Assembly: GCF_009905375.1 (NCBI RefSeq)
Contig: NC_133656.1
Coordinates: forward strand, 231,864,611-231,928,610
Origin: Apium graveolens
Taxonomy: Eukaryota; Streptophyta; Magnoliopsida; Apiales; Apiaceae
Length of the DNA stretch: 64,000 bases
Direction: 5' to 3'
Within the stretch, counting starts at the first letter, position 1. Each line of letters opens with the position of its first letter. A program made the position numbers and the translations under genes. This document shows positions 23,251 through 35,851 of the stretch, one piece after another. The notes below the pieces were generated by a model, which did not search any database, was not told where the DNA came from, and saw only the letters and a program-made list of their open reading frames with translations.

Positions 23251-23623
23251 ATAAGAGCAGTACGTCAACAAGGTCGACCGGGGGAAGCAAAACAGAAAGG
23301 GGCGCAAAGATGCAGAAGCAGGGGCAAGAAGATTACGAGTGATCGAGGGCCACCAGAAGTCGGCACGCATCCCAAAACACTCAGCAAATGACACGTGTAC
23401 AACCTTCCCCAAGTCACGCCTTTCCAGCTTCCACCCTCCCCTTCTAATGAATCCAACTGACTCCCAACATTCCTATTTATACCATACACGGTTCCTAATC
23501 CTTCTCATATTTTCACAACACATACAACATACGGTATATTCTATTTCTATCAATCAATATAGACAAAAATAATACATAATAATAATAATAAACAGACAGC
23601 AGCTCTGAATTTTTGGTTGAAAA
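23251..23623 (+). promoter_or_regulatory. AAE3: Upstream region and 5' leader of AAE3
   Basis: ACACGTGT (23391-23398) is a G-box/ABRE-type site. It lies within a block related to 11428-11612. A TATA-like CTATTTATACC occurs at about 23471-23481, some 145 bp before the ATG, and the leader ends in ATAATAATAATAA repeats. Confidence 0.55.
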
Positions 23624-26600
23624 ATGGATAATTCAACACTCACTGGATTGTTAAAACAAGCAGCTGCGAAATATCCTGAGCGGCGGGCGATATCGGTTTC
23701 GGGGGAATTTGATTTGACGCATTCGCGGTTAGATGATGTGATTGAACAGGCTGCTTCTCGTCTTGTTTCCGCCGGGGTTAAGCCTGGAGATGTTGTAGCT
23801 CTCACTTTTCCCAACACCGTCGAGGTATTTTTTATTTTTTGTTTTCTTCGATTCGTATTGTCAGTTTTACTTTTTTTGGTTGTAAGCATGTTTTAATTGA
23901 ATTATGATATGTTACGACACCTTTTTTGTCTTTCTGTAAACTCAAATTTTGGTTTGAGGAGAAAATAACTTTAGGACCATAACCGGCACTCGTGGCACTT
24001 TGCTAACCAAAAAAAATGAAAAAATTGTTAATTTGACTTCATATAAATCATCATTATCGTACCCAATAATACCGTTTATGATAGTGTCTGGCTAGGGTAT
24101 AGCGTACGCAGCTTCTTTATTTCCTCAAAAGACCCGGCTTTTGTGTGCACAAATATGTGTGTCCTAAATAAAAAAATTGATAAAAAATGATATATAAAAG
24201 TAAGTAAAAATAAGTGAGACAATACCTATAAATCGAACAGATAAATTGAGTCGTGGGAGTATCACTTTTGACGGTCTCTTGGCACCTCTCAGAAATGGCC
24301 ACGTCCATGTGTTCCCTTAATTTTGAAGTAGACTATTGAGTAAGATCTACTTACTCATTTCTCTACACTTTCTTTTAGGATATCATTCTCAATTCTATAT
24401 GTTTCAAAAATATTAAAAATTTATTATATACAAATCAACTACATTCACTCACATCCACTACTTTCTTTCACTATAATCACTATATACATCAGCACCGAAC
24501 CTCAAATGTAGAGAATTTAATGGGACGGAGGAAGTAGTATTTGAGACGCAAATAAATTACATTCGCTACTTTTTCCCACTATACTCACTATATATATTAA
24601 AAATTGATCGGATCCCACAACTTTACCCACTTTTCTTACTTTTTCTCACTAAATTACACTTTTACTTAATATCCGTACTGAATCCTCAATGTAGAGAATT
24701 TAATGGAACGGAGAGCGTAGTATTTTAGACGCATTTGAACCTGCAAGAGAATTATGAGAGGTTGCTTCCCAGATTGGCAATTTAAATGAAACCTGAGATG
24801 ATATAATAACTAATATGATGGAATTAACCTTTTTATTAATTGATAACTTACAATTATTTTTTTAATTGTAACCAGAAATTAGTTATGCTATTATGGCCTG
24901 TTTGGCGGCAGCTCGTAAGCTCGTAACAGCAACTTAAACTTAAGATGATAAGTTGAATGTTAATAATGACATAATTTTTTCAACGAGCACTATCTATACT
25001 TAAGAGTGAAATCCTACCATCTCATTCAAATTATGTCATTTCACTTTACATACTTCCCCAAATTACCCAAAAGCACGGCATAAGTGTCCAACCAAAAAAC
25101 TCAACTAGCTCAACATCACAACATCAGTGTCCAACCAAAAAATCCAGCAAGCTTAACGGGGCATTGCTTTCCAAGTCCTCTGAACCCCTAACATTACTGT
25201 CCAAGTTCTCTAAACCCCTGACCCCTGTTAATTGATAGCATTGTGATAATATACTTTTAATAAAAATGATTATACCTGGATGTAAACTAGTTGAATAAAA
25301 AGTTGTTTCCCTAGTCCTTTTGTAGATGCAGAACAAATTTGTTTCTTTTCTAGAAAGATGATGAGGAACATGTAATGGAAGAGAGAAAAGTAAACAATAA
25401 GAGAACATGTTTTTCCTGGATATTTAGTCACAGGCAGTTTAGAGAGACAAGTGAAGTCAAAGTTAATTATCTGAAATTAAATTTCTAATAGTATGGTTAA
25501 GTAAAAATAAGTTGATAATTATTTATCAAAAAATGAGTAGATGATTATTTAAAAAAGAAGTGAGTTGGTAATTGGTATTGTATTGTCTGATTGCAGTTCA
25601 TAATTATGTTTCTGGCGGTGATTCGTGTTCGAGCCACGGCAGCGCCTCTTAATGCAGCCTACACATCCGAGGAGTTTGAGTTTTACTTATCCGACTCAGA
25701 ATCAAAGCTCTTACTAACTTCAAAACAAGGAAATGAAGCAGCTCAAGCCGCGGCTTCATCACTTAAAATCCCACATGTTACAGCCACTCTTCCTCAAGCA
25801 AACTCAGAAATTGTTCTGTCTACAACTCAATCAGAGTCCAACTCTGTCTTGGAAATCATCAACCAGCCATCTGACATCTCTCTATTTCTCCACACATCAG
25901 GAACCACCAGTCGACCCAAAGGCGTGCCACTGAGTCAACTCAACTTGGCTTCTTCTGTACAAAACATTAAATCGGTTTACAAACTAACAGAGTCAGACTC
26001 GACTGTGATAGTTCTTCCACTATTTCATGTCCATGGTTTGATCGCCGGGTTACTGAGTTCACTTGTGGCTGGAGCCGCCGTAACGCTACCATCTGCTGGT
26101 AGATTCTCAGCGTCAACTTTCTGGCCAGACATGAAAAAATATAATGCCACATGGTACACAGCTGTCCCTACAATACACCAAATCATATTGGATCGTCACT
26201 CGGTTAAACCCGAATCCGATTACCCGAAGCTCCGTTTTATTCGGAGCTGTAGTGCTTCGCTCGCCCCAGTCATATTGGAGAGACTCGAGGAAGCATTTGG
26301 AGCCCCAGTTCTGGAAGCTTATGCAATGACAGAGGCTACCCATTTGATGTGTTCAAACCCCTTGCCTGAAAATGGGCCACATATTCCCGGGTCTGTTGGA
26401 AAAGCGGTGGGTCAAGAAATGGCTATATTGGATGAACATGGGGTTGAACAAGAAGCTGGAGCTAATGGAGAAGTTTGTATTAGGGGTCCAAACGTGACAA
26501 AAGGTTATAAAAATAATCCGGAAGCAAATAAAACAGGCTTTCAATTCGGATGGTTTCATACAGGAGACATTGGTTTCTTGGATTCGAACGGGTATTTGCA

Positions 26601-27979
26601 TCTGGTTGGAAGAATCAAGGAGCTTATCAATCGTGGAGGTATCACTTTAACTTTTTCTTATAATTTTACGCTTTTTAATAGCTTCCGCAAAATAAAATGC
26701 TATATATTAAGAAATTCCCATTTACTTTTTGCTTCTGGAAATTATTATTTGCATAAACTTAAATACTAACACAGTCTATGTGTACACACTTGTGACTATA
26801 TAATTAGGCACTCTTTTAATATATATCCTACTAAGTGTCCAATTATAATAATTAAGCACTAAAAATCGAGTCACAGAGATATATGACCACTTAGCTCTGC
26901 TTACTAATGCTTATGAAAATACTTACTTTTTGGTGTGTATAAAAGAAATGCATGCACTAATTTTTTAATGCTTTGTTTTGTTCAAATATGGGAGTAGGAG
27001 AATGTTGATATACTTAAATTTTTTATGGCATTATCAGGTGCTTACTGTGACTTGTTTAACTTAAATGCTCTTGACATGAATTTCAGGCGAGAAAATATCT
27101 CCAATAGAAGTGGACTCAGTTCTCTTGTCTCATCCGCACATAGCTCAAGCAGTCTGTTTTGGAGTGCCAGACGAAAAATATGGCGAAGAGGTAATAGATC
27201 ATGTCAGACAATTTTTTTTTCTCCATTGCCAACAGTGCTTCTAAATTTTTTTGACTATTATTAAAGAATGTGTATCTGCATTAAATTGTTGTCATGGAAT
27301 TTAATCAGTTGGAGAAAGACGGTGTTAGATGATCTAAAAGATGATTTAGACCAGCTGAACACCCTTTATGAGATAGTTCTTGTATGCATGTTTGAGTTAC
27401 CACTTACCACATAAAAACATGTTCTAGAAGAATTTTCATTACCTTCAGTGCCATACAGAAAATATAACGAATACAAACTAGTGTTATCTCAGAGTCTAAG
27501 GTGATTTTGATACTACACAAAAAGTCAAAAACAGTCCCATTGAAAGTAAGGCAGGGTATGGGAATAGTGAAATGTGGGCAGACATTACCTCAATTTCAGA
27601 GTATAGAAGTTCTGTGAGAAATTTCCTCTACTCCCACATATTTTTCATTAAAGAGCCCTAGTGGTCCGATGGCCAAGTTAAAATGCTTCTATAAACATAG
27701 ATAAGTTCCAGGTATTTTCATTTCCAGCTAATAGTATATGATGCATGTGTTTATTTTCAGATAAATTGTGCCGTCATTCCACAAGAAGGAACAGACATTG
27801 ATGAAGCAGAAGTGTTGAGGTTCTGCAAGAAGAATCTAGCAGCTTTCAAGGTGCCCAAGAAAGTGTTCATTACGGATTCTGTTCCCAAGACTGCCACAGG
27901 GAAAATCCAACGGAGGATTGTTGCAGAGCACTTCCTTTCTCAAATCTCTACTGCTAAAATGCCGAAATTTGGAGCCTAG
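23624..27979 (+). CDS. AAE3: Oxalate-CoA ligase (acyl-activating enzyme 3)
   Basis: Four exons, 23624-23824, 25597-26638, 27087-27190 and 27761-27979, with consistent phases, encode 521 residues, close to the Arabidopsis AAE3 length of about 514. The enzyme joins oxalate to CoA with ATP, the first step of the CoA-dependent oxalate breakdown route. Adenylate-forming motifs are intact: LHTSGTTSRPKGVPL (P-loop), YTAVPTIHQIILDRH, AYAMTEATHLM, GWFHTGDIG, RIKELINRGGEKISP and, near the C-terminus, the catalytic Lys in PKTATGKIQRRIV. The N-terminus GLLKQAAAKYPERRAIS and FDLTHSRLDDVIE fits the plant family. The C-terminus ends KMPKFGA, with no clear peroxisomal SKL signal. Intron 1 (1.77 kb) is loaded with MITE fragments. 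No break was seen. Confidence 0.95.
24360..24740. repeat. Stowaway-like fragments in tandem inside AAE3 intron 1
   Basis: A phrase of the type CAATGTAGAGAATTTAATGG followed by RACGGAGG occurs at about 24508-24535 and again at about 24691-24716, each after ACTATA-CTCACTATATA and TTTTTCCCACT/TTTTTCTCACT text. This looks like two copies of one MITE end in tandem. Confidence 0.55.
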
Positions 27980-29354
27980 ACGAGATTAAAAATATATTTA
28001 ACTTTGAAAAATTGCAGTCCGGGGTGGGAATAAAGAACTATTCATCTAAATGTAAACCAAGTGATTGAAATTTAGAAATTCACAATATTATTTGACGTAT
28101 GGACATTTACCTCGTAAACTATGTCAACATGGTGTTTGTTTTGTAACTTTTAATGGACAAGTATGGTGTTTTTCGGTTCTCTTTTTTAACTTCTTTTTTA
28201 GTATCGACTATTTTTATTGTATATATACGAAACATCTCATTGCATTTTGTAATAATGTGATGCAGTCCACAAAATTCCACTGCATTTCATATTTTCATAT
28301 TTTTGAGAAGATTTTTTTGAGAAGTTACAGGAGCATGAGTTTAGTTTGGGGTGTCTGTCCTAAATGTTATTTTAGGGTAAAAAAATGATCATAAATGTCA
28401 CCTAATCAAGCATTGAAATAGTATTTTGACAAAAAGTTAAATCGGCTAACGTTTTGAAATATCTCATTTTTTATGTTTTTTAAACACATAAATGCTATAT
28501 AAAGGCGCGTTTTGCCTCTTTTTTAATTTTTAATTTTCTTATTTTGTAAATACTGAATCATGTAGTGTTTTGGTACTCAAACCTAATTGCATCTAGCTTT
28601 TAGCCACAAAGGCCAAAACAAATACAAAAATTGTTAAACACTAAAATAATAAAAATTATTTTAAATAATTTCTAAATCCTGAAATGGGATTGTTGAATCC
28701 TAAAATTTTAAAAAATTGTTAAATTAGGTTACACTCTTAAATTTTAAAATTCTTTAATTTAAAGTTTATATTTTTTATTCCTGGGATTTAGGACCGTTTA
28801 AAATTGCTTAACTCTAATTAATACGTAATTAGAATTTAAACCCTAAATCGCTGTACATTATATTAATTTTTTTTAATATATTTAAAATCCAAAAGGGGAT
28901 TGCTAACATTTATATGTTTAAAATTGTTGAGTTAGGTGTGTTTTTTATTCAATTTTCTAATATTTTTAAAACCCAAAAGGAAACTATTAAACCCTAAAAA
29001 ATTAAATATGATTAAATTAGGGTATACTTTTAAAATTTTAAAAATATTAATTTAAAAAAAATTAAAAACGTAATATTAAGTAGTGTTTTTGGTTCCAAAA
29101 CGACTAAACATAAGAATCTCAAAATTAAAAAAAATCACTATTTGAAGTAAAGTTTGTGGTATTAAAAAATTAAAAAAAGGAAGGAAAACGCTACATCGTA
29201 TAGTATTTTAATTTATTTTGAAAACGGTACATGATGTAACGTCTTGACCTGTACTTTGAGACTTAATTTTCAAAAATGGCATTTTGAACCATTTTTCATT
29301 CCAGTATAAATGGACGCTAGCCTGCAATTCTTACATACAACTCTTGATCACCAT
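27980..29354. other. AAE3 3' region and AT-rich spacer
   Basis: The first 200 bases are the likely 3' untranslated region. From 28380, degenerate AT-rich DNA repeats phrases of the type AAACCCTAAAAATT and AATTTTAAAAATT. No gene seen. Confidence 0.5.
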
Positions 29355-29916
29355 CAGAGCTGGCAATTCGTTCATTTCGTGTACTTTCGTGTTGTGTACT
29401 TTTGTGTTTCGTGTCATGAATGTCTAACCCAAACCCGAACCGTTAATGATTGTTTCGTTTCTTGTTCGTGTACCTTTATTTCGTGTACGTTTCATGTCGT
29501 GTTTCGTGTATTTTAAAATTAATAATTAAAATAAAGAAAAATATAATATAATTTTAAATATTAAACTTTTATTAGTCGAGTCTTAAGTCAATAAGTCATA
29601 AAGACTCAAGTGCAGTCAAATCTTATGAAATTTAAATTTGAATCTAATTTCTGTAAATATTATATGCAAAATATTATTATAAAATATATGTATTCATATA
29701 ATTTTGATAAATTTATTTAAATATTTATTTATTTCGTGTACTTTCGTTTCGTGTCGTGTACCCAAGTGTAAATCCAAAACCGACACTAAATTTATCCGTG
29801 TACTTTCATGTTCGTGTACTTTCGTGTTCGTGTACCAAAAATGTCAAACCAGACCCATTATTTTCGTGTCATTTTCGTGTCGTGTTATCGTATCGTGTAC
29901 CAAATTTTCGGCTCTA
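29355..29916. mobile_element. Non-autonomous hAT-like element with TCGTGT repeats
   Basis: The ends CAGAGCTGGCAATTCG and, inverted, TTAGAGCCGAAAATTTGG face each other. Subterminal regions are packed with TTCGTGTACTTTCGTG and CGTGTCGTGT. No clean 8-bp duplication was found. Confidence 0.55.
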
Positions 29917-30298
29917 ATTAGCAGGAGTATTTTGTATTCATGTATATAGCTTTGTCACATGTCATGAGAAAAATTTATGAGTATAGTTTTGTCAAGAGTT
30001 TTGACAAATTTAGAGCTAACTTCAAGAATTGTTTATCATTCTTCTCTATATTATTATATAACCTCTTAGTAATCTTTTTTATCTATTTTTATTAAATACG
30101 AATAAAGCAGGATCCCAATTTTTGATTGTACTTGTATTCAGTATATGTTAATATAAAATTAGAGGAGACAAGCGATACTTCTCACTATTGAGGAGAGATT
30201 TAGAGATCCCAAGAGCATCTCCAATAGGCTATTTAAACAAGTTTTTAAACCAAAATATAAATAGCATGTCAAATAAATAAGCTCCAACAAGGAGTCAC
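29917..30298. other. Intergenic; small TIR-like fragment
   Basis: AT-rich. AGAGCATCTCCAATAGG at about 30201 resembles the start of the TIR element at 36073; a facing end was not firmly identified. Confidence 0.4.
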
Positions 30299-30589
30299 TG
30301 GATAGCGTTAGATTTAAAGATATAATACGAACGTAAAACTTAATTACAATCAACTAAGAATTTATAATACACATGTTGTTCATATAGTTAGTCAATTTGT
30401 CACTTTTCCTGTGAACGAATGAAGCAAAAGACGGGGAATCTATACTATACTATAATAGCCGGAATGAGGTATAATTTGTAGTCTGGTTAACACCTTATTT
30501 TGGTTATACTTTTCCATCACGACCGTCAGATCTTCTTCATCAAATAATCAGAACCGTTAGATCTAAATACTAAAAAAATACACTCCACA

Positions 30590-31100
30590 AGTTCTTAGGT
30601 TCGAATCTCGTTAACAACAAACATTAATATTATTATTTATAAAGATACATATAAGTTTTCATGTTCGAATTCCGTTAACAACAAACATTTATATTATTTA
30701 TGAAGATACATACTCCCTCCGTCCCGGCCATTTGTATACAAATGGTTTGGGCACGGAGGACAAGAAACATAATAAAATAATATTACTTTTGTTAAGATGG
30801 TGGGATAAGAGATAGAGAAAAAGTGTAATTTAGTGAAAAAAAGTATAAAGTTAGTTAAAGTGGTGGGACCATCCAATATTTAATGAATAAAATGAGTGTA
30901 GTGGGAGAAAATAGTGGGTGTAGTTGATATTTATATTATAAATTTTTTACTATTTTTGGTAAGTTTGAAATGTATAGAATTGAATGGGATATCCAAAAAA
31001 GGAAAGTGTATAGAAAATGAATGGGACAGAGGGAGTATAAGTTTTCAGATTCAAATCTCACTCGCCAACAACAAAAATTTATATTATTCTTTATGAATAA
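30590..31100. repeat. Repeat of about 65 bp, three copies, in Helitron 1
   Basis: The phrase GTTCGAATCTCGTTAACAAC with TTATATTATTTATRAAGATA occurs at about 30590-30650, 30651-30712 and 31036-31100. The third is separated from the second by the Stowaway MITE. Confidence 0.7.
30713..31035. mobile_element. Stowaway-type MITE inside Helitron 1
   Basis: Ends CTCCCTCCGTCCC and, inverted, CTCCCTCTGTCCC, flanked by TA at 30711-30712 and 31036-31037. Confidence 0.85.
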
Positions 31101-31272
31101 AATCTCATCAATCATATATTATTTATATTTGAACCTAACTTGAAATTATAATTATATAATCATTATTTAGTATTTAATTATTTATATAGAATTTTAATAA
31201 AATTATACAAATTAAAATTAAATATATATAGATATTAACCAAGACCCGTGCTTCTCACGGGCCATAGGCTAG

Positions 31273-33193
31273 TAAGATGAATAAGCAAAATCAGGCAGTT
31301 GGGTGGACTTACGTATGCGAGTAGACTGCTGACTTGGCGAAGGAGTCGAATTTTCGGTAAACGATTGAGTGGGAGGAGAATCTAAAATCTCTGGTGACGA
31401 TTGACTGGTTATAGAAGCAGGTGGAGACGTCGGAGTCTGAGATGTATATGTAGAAGTCGGTGGAGATGTTGGACTTTGAGATGTAAATGCCTCCGAAACT
31501 GAAGTATTAGAATTTGTGGTTGAAGTATCCTCAATGTTTGTGTCAAAAGGATCAATACGAATAAGCTCTTCTTGTGTCATATGATGTGAACTAGCAGGAA
31601 CAAAAAAAACGGAATATGCTCCAAAAAGTAAACATGTCGAGAAACATACAATTTTTCACTGACCGGGTCAAAACAACGATATGCTTTCTGGATAACACCG
31701 TAGCCCAAAAATACACATAAAGCAGACTTATCAGACAATTTACTACGCTCAACCTGAGGTTTAAGAATAAAGCAGGTACAATCAAAGACACGCGACGAAG
31801 CATAATCAGGCACTTCATCACATAATTTCTCAAAAGGTGACAAACCAGAATTTTGAGCAGAGAGCTGTATTCACCTCCCAAATCCAAACGAAAATATTTA
31901 ATGACAAATTTATGTTGAGTTTTTATATAAGTTCCACAATATTTAAAAATATCCAAAAAATCAGGCCTACGCTTCATAAGATAAATCCACGTATAACTAG
32001 TGAAATCATCAATAAACGAAACATAATATCTAGATTCTCCTTTTGTGGCCATATGAGCAGGTCCCCACACATCAGAATGCACAATATCAAACGGAGTAAA
32101 AGAATACGTAACACTATTATAAAAAGGTAAAGCAACAAATTTCGCTAATTTACAACCGCTACAATCAGAAATATCGTGAGGTTTTAGTTATCCCAAGGCT
32201 CCAATTGAAACTAAAAATTATAAATGCGATTGAGAAACATGACCTAAACGAGCATGTCATATGTAGAAGTCAGAAGACAAATCACTCAAACGAAAAGATG
32301 ATAAATCAATACTAGGAGTTTACACAGCAAATACATTGAGTTCATCCAAAACATAAAGTCCTCCCTGCTTACGATCTTTCCCAATTACCTTTAGAGATCT
32401 CAAATCTATAACACAACAAGTAGTAAAAGAAAAAGAAACCAAGTAACCAGATTTACATAATCGACTAACCGAAACAATATTTAATTTGAGATCCGGAATA
32501 TAATAAACATTAAAGAGAGACACCGTTGGGGTAACTACATAACCAACACCTCGTAACGACATAGGAGTGCCATCAGCAGTCATGATGGATAAAGATGAAT
32601 CATCAGAAAATGAAAGGAAAGACGACTAATGAGGAGGCATGTGATGAAATGCACCTGAATCCAGAATTCATAGAGAAGAAAATAAACTTGAAGTACCAGT
32701 TGACAAAAGACCTGTTGATGATGAGACATGCATGTTGGGATATTGCTGAAACTAAACTCAAACCAAATGAGAAACAAAGTCGAATCCAAATTCAACACCA
32801 AATTTAAGTTGTTTCCAAATTTATCAAACCCGAAATAAAATCGAAACTTAGAATAATCAATTCCAATCCAAAATCAAATTCGAAAGTAGTCCCAAAAATC
32901 GAGTACTACAAAATCCATTCAATCAAACAATAACGATGAAAAGAATGAACTAAAAGTAAACAGTAACCTGTTGGAACCATCAAAAATAGATTTATGGAGC
33001 TCCAAATACGATCTCCACCATTTAAAATTTAGATACTGATGCAAAGAAGGCGTGGTTAAAATTTCAGGATGATCCAACGGTTGAAACTCTGGGAATCGTA
33101 AAAACAAGTTGGCTGATCTGGGCAGAAAATTTCTTGCGAATCTTCAAGAAACTTTTGTTGTTGTAACGTAACTCTATATGTTTAATGATTCAA
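31273..33193 (-). pseudogene. Copia polyprotein fragment: protease, part of integrase, linker
   Basis: On the minus strand: protease ILDSGAFHHM near 32640, then VYYIPDLKLNIVSVSRLCKS, GAG pre-integrase IWHARLGHVS, CSGCKLAKF, integrase start VHSDVWGP and FIDDFTSYTWIYLMKRR, then (after loss of the integrase core) FEKLCDEVPDYASSR, SALCVFLGYG and a Ser/Thr/Pro-rich linker ending RIRKSTQLPDFAYSSY at the Helitron border. Gag-like text upstream (33107-32650) is poorly kept. Stops and frameshifts occur. Confidence 0.8.
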
Positions 33194-33626
33194 CTAGCTC
33201 TATAGCTCGTGCAATGCACGGGCATACGCTACATTGTGCTAATTGAAACTGTTTTTGCTGTAATTGTTGACGTTATATTTATGTTACCTAATGAATAAAT
33301 AATTTATTTGTTTATGTATCTGAGCATGAATGATTGAGGTATGTTTGCAATGGTGCATTCGCAGGAAGTAATAAATTGTTTTACTATACATTTTTTGCCA
33401 CTTAATAATTAAATGGTATTTGTAATATGTTAATGATTAGAAAGTAAAATAAATACAAGTGATTATGTGTGACTGATGTATATCAATCACTCTAAATATA
33501 AAATAACTATTAATTTGTTTTTTAATTATTTAATGTGTTTATATGTTACAAACGTGATTGATGAGTCATACTATATAGACTATTGACGACATGTATGCAA
33601 GTTTACTCACTAAATGACATATGATA

Positions 33627-33792
33627 CTCTCCGTCCTAATAACGTTCTATTTTGAGATGTTTTAATATATTGTTAACATTTCCTAAAAGAGCATATTATA
33701 TTAATAATGACTCCAAAATTTACTTCAACATAATTCATTTTTTTAATCTTCGTGTCTAACAACGATGTTAACAACCTATGGGACGGTTGGAG
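33627..33792. mobile_element. Stowaway-type MITE inside Helitron 2
   Basis: Starts CTCTCCGTCCTAATAACG and ends GGGACGGTTGGAG with TA on both sides (33625-33626, 33793-33794). Short, 166 bp. Confidence 0.65.
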
Positions 33793-35412
33793 TATATGAT
33801 ATATGTCATAGATGGATTAATAGTAAAGTAAAAATCGTGCATATATGTATAAATAGTTTATTTTATTTTTTATTTTTATATTGAATTTAATGACCCACTT
33901 CATTATTTATTCTTTTATAATAGGAATGCGTCTGCACTCTATCTAGAATCCTCTGAAGTTGTACAATATACAAACATACTGACACATCACCCTTCTGCCA
34001 TTTCACATTCTTGCCAAAAATTGGATTTTTATATGTTACTTTATTTTTTGACGGTTTTTTAGAGGAAAAAAATTGGACATCTATAAACAATCTAGATTTC
34101 AGATCATTCCGGAAATAACCAAATATTAGATGGAGAGATCAGAGAGGAAGTCATTGGACACAAGATGTTTGCAAATGTATATATATGTAATCTGAACTGT
34201 CAGTCTTGCTCATCAATATCGATTTATCATGTTGACAAATACGGGGCAAACAATTCCCCTTGTCTACAATGTCTTTGAACCGAGAAACTACACCATGATT
34301 TTCCATCATCGATTTTGAAATGCTTGGGATTCATGGTTCATATTTCAATCTTCAAAACAGTTATCTTTTTCCCCATGACAGTTACTTCCGGGTATTTGAG
34401 ATATTTTAATTATATTTGGCATTAGGTAAGTCCTATGTGAATAATACCATAAGTTCATGTTTGTCTCGAACTATTTTTTTAATTTATGTCATCAAATTTT
34501 ATTATTTTTATTTTTTAGTTGAAATTTTTACACTTTTTATATATTATGCACATACACACACAAGTCAGGGGTCTTTCGGTAAACAACCTCTTCATTCTTA
34601 TAAATGAGGGGAAGACTGCGTACATCTTACCCTCCCAAGACCCTGCGAATGCGGGATATACTAGGTATGTTTGGTTTGGTTTGGTTTTATTGAATTTAAT
34701 ATAATATTTTGTCATTCATGATGAGGTTAGATTGATAACAAATAAATGTGTGTGTATGTCCCTTTATTAATTTATATATATGTATATATTTATTGTATAT
34801 AAATAAATAAATATATATATACATATTAATTATACAACAATTGATAATTTTCAATAAATGAATGACGAGGTGAATTAAACATTGTATAGTAATTAATATA
34901 GGTGTATAATTGTTATATGAATTAATTTACTCACCAAACCCCTTAACGATGTTAACAACATATGAGACGGTGGGGATATATGATATATGTCACATTATTT
35001 TTAATGGTAAAGTAAAAATTATACATATGTGTATAAATAGTTTATTTTATTTTTTATTTTATATAATTTAATATAATATTTGGTCATTTTATTGTGTTGG
35101 AGGATGATGTTAAATTGATAACAAATAAAAGTATATGAGTATGTATAAAATGTATGTATGTGTGTATGTATATGTGCATGCATGTATGCATGTATGTATG
35201 ATGACGATGTTAAATTAATGACAAATAAGAATATATGAGTATGTATTTATGTATGTATGTATGTGAGTATGTGTGTGGATGTATGCATATATGTATGTAT
35301 GTATATATACATGTATTAATTTATATATATGTATATTTATTGTATGTATGTATGCACATATTAATTATACAATAATTAATAATAATTAATAAATGAATGA
35401 CGAGGTGAAATA
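33762..35412. repeat. Duplicated blocks inside Helitron 2
   Basis: Block A, ACGATGTTAACAAC to a TTTATTTTATTTTTTATTTT run, occurs at 33762-33880 and 34946-35063. Block B, with ATGAATGACGAGGTGAA near its end, occurs at about 34686-34890 and 35069-35412. TATG-type microsatellite lies at about 35140-35345. Confidence 0.65.
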
Positions 35413-35693
35413 AAAATTTAAAATTATATAGATATTAATGATGAGTCAATTAATATATATTAATTGTGAGCAATAAGTATTATATATATATTAATAGTCA
35501 ACTAACAAATATTAATTGTGAGAATAAATGTAAAATAAATATTATATAGATATTAAATAGGGGCATAATCGTCATTTTAATTAAATTGTTTGTCAAACCC
35601 CCTGTTGTTATATTATATATATAATAGATTAAACTTTCACAATCATCCCTAAATTTGATACTCAAATATCTCAAAATCTAATACTTGATACCA

Positions 35694-35851
35694 TGATAGA
35701 TTTAGAGATATAATACGAACGCAAAATTTTATTAAAATCAACTTAAAATTTATAATACATGTATGAACTTATATAGAAAATCAATATAAACTAAATATCG
35801 AAAATACCCTAATATATATAATATATTCTAAATATAATATATATTCTAACA
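35694..35851 (-). repeat. 5' LTR of the Helitron-bearing copia element (approximate)
   Basis: Starts TGATAGATTTAGAGATA next to the decayed primer site and may end at CTAACA (35846-35851). Matched in part by 30299-30400 on the left. Confidence 0.5.

Larger units (their letters stand above)
30439..31272 (+). mobile_element. Non-autonomous Helitron 1
   Basis: Starts TCTATACTATACTATAATA after an A, and ends with the hairpin CCCGTGCTTCTCACGGG followed by CATAGGCTAG and then T, which is the Helitron layout (5' TC, 3' hairpin, CTAG, insertion between A and T). Removing it rejoins copia coding sequence in frame. It carries no Rep/helicase gene. Inside are a 65-bp repeat and a Stowaway MITE. Confidence 0.85.
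33194..35628 (-). mobile_element. Non-autonomous Helitron 2 (probable)
   Basis: On the minus strand it starts TCTATTATATATATAAT after an A (35628) and ends with the hairpin GCCCGTGCA-TTGCACGAGC, then TATAGAGCTAG before a T (33194). The 3' end is close to that of Helitron 1. It is 2.4 kb, with no Rep/helicase gene. The interior holds a Stowaway MITE, duplicated blocks and TATG microsatellites. Confidence 0.65.
30299..35851 (-). mobile_element. Ty1/copia element with two Helitrons inserted, degraded
   Basis: Minus-strand copia coding text lies at 31273-33180 and continues, after removal of the Helitron at 30439-31272, in frame at 30438. Related LTR sequence (ATTTARAGATATAATACGAAC) occurs at 30312 and 35700. 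A decayed primer site TGGTATCAAG (minus, 35684-35693) abuts the right LTR. RT and RNase H are deleted between about 30405 and the left LTR. The outer limits are approximate. Confidence 0.7.

Noticed and set aside
25967..26343. Minus-strand open frames inside AAE3 exon 2
   Set aside because: Shadows of the intact plus-strand enzyme exon.
28600..29080. Telomere-like AAACCCTAAA words
   Set aside because: Not in tandem; scattered degenerate words in AT-rich DNA.
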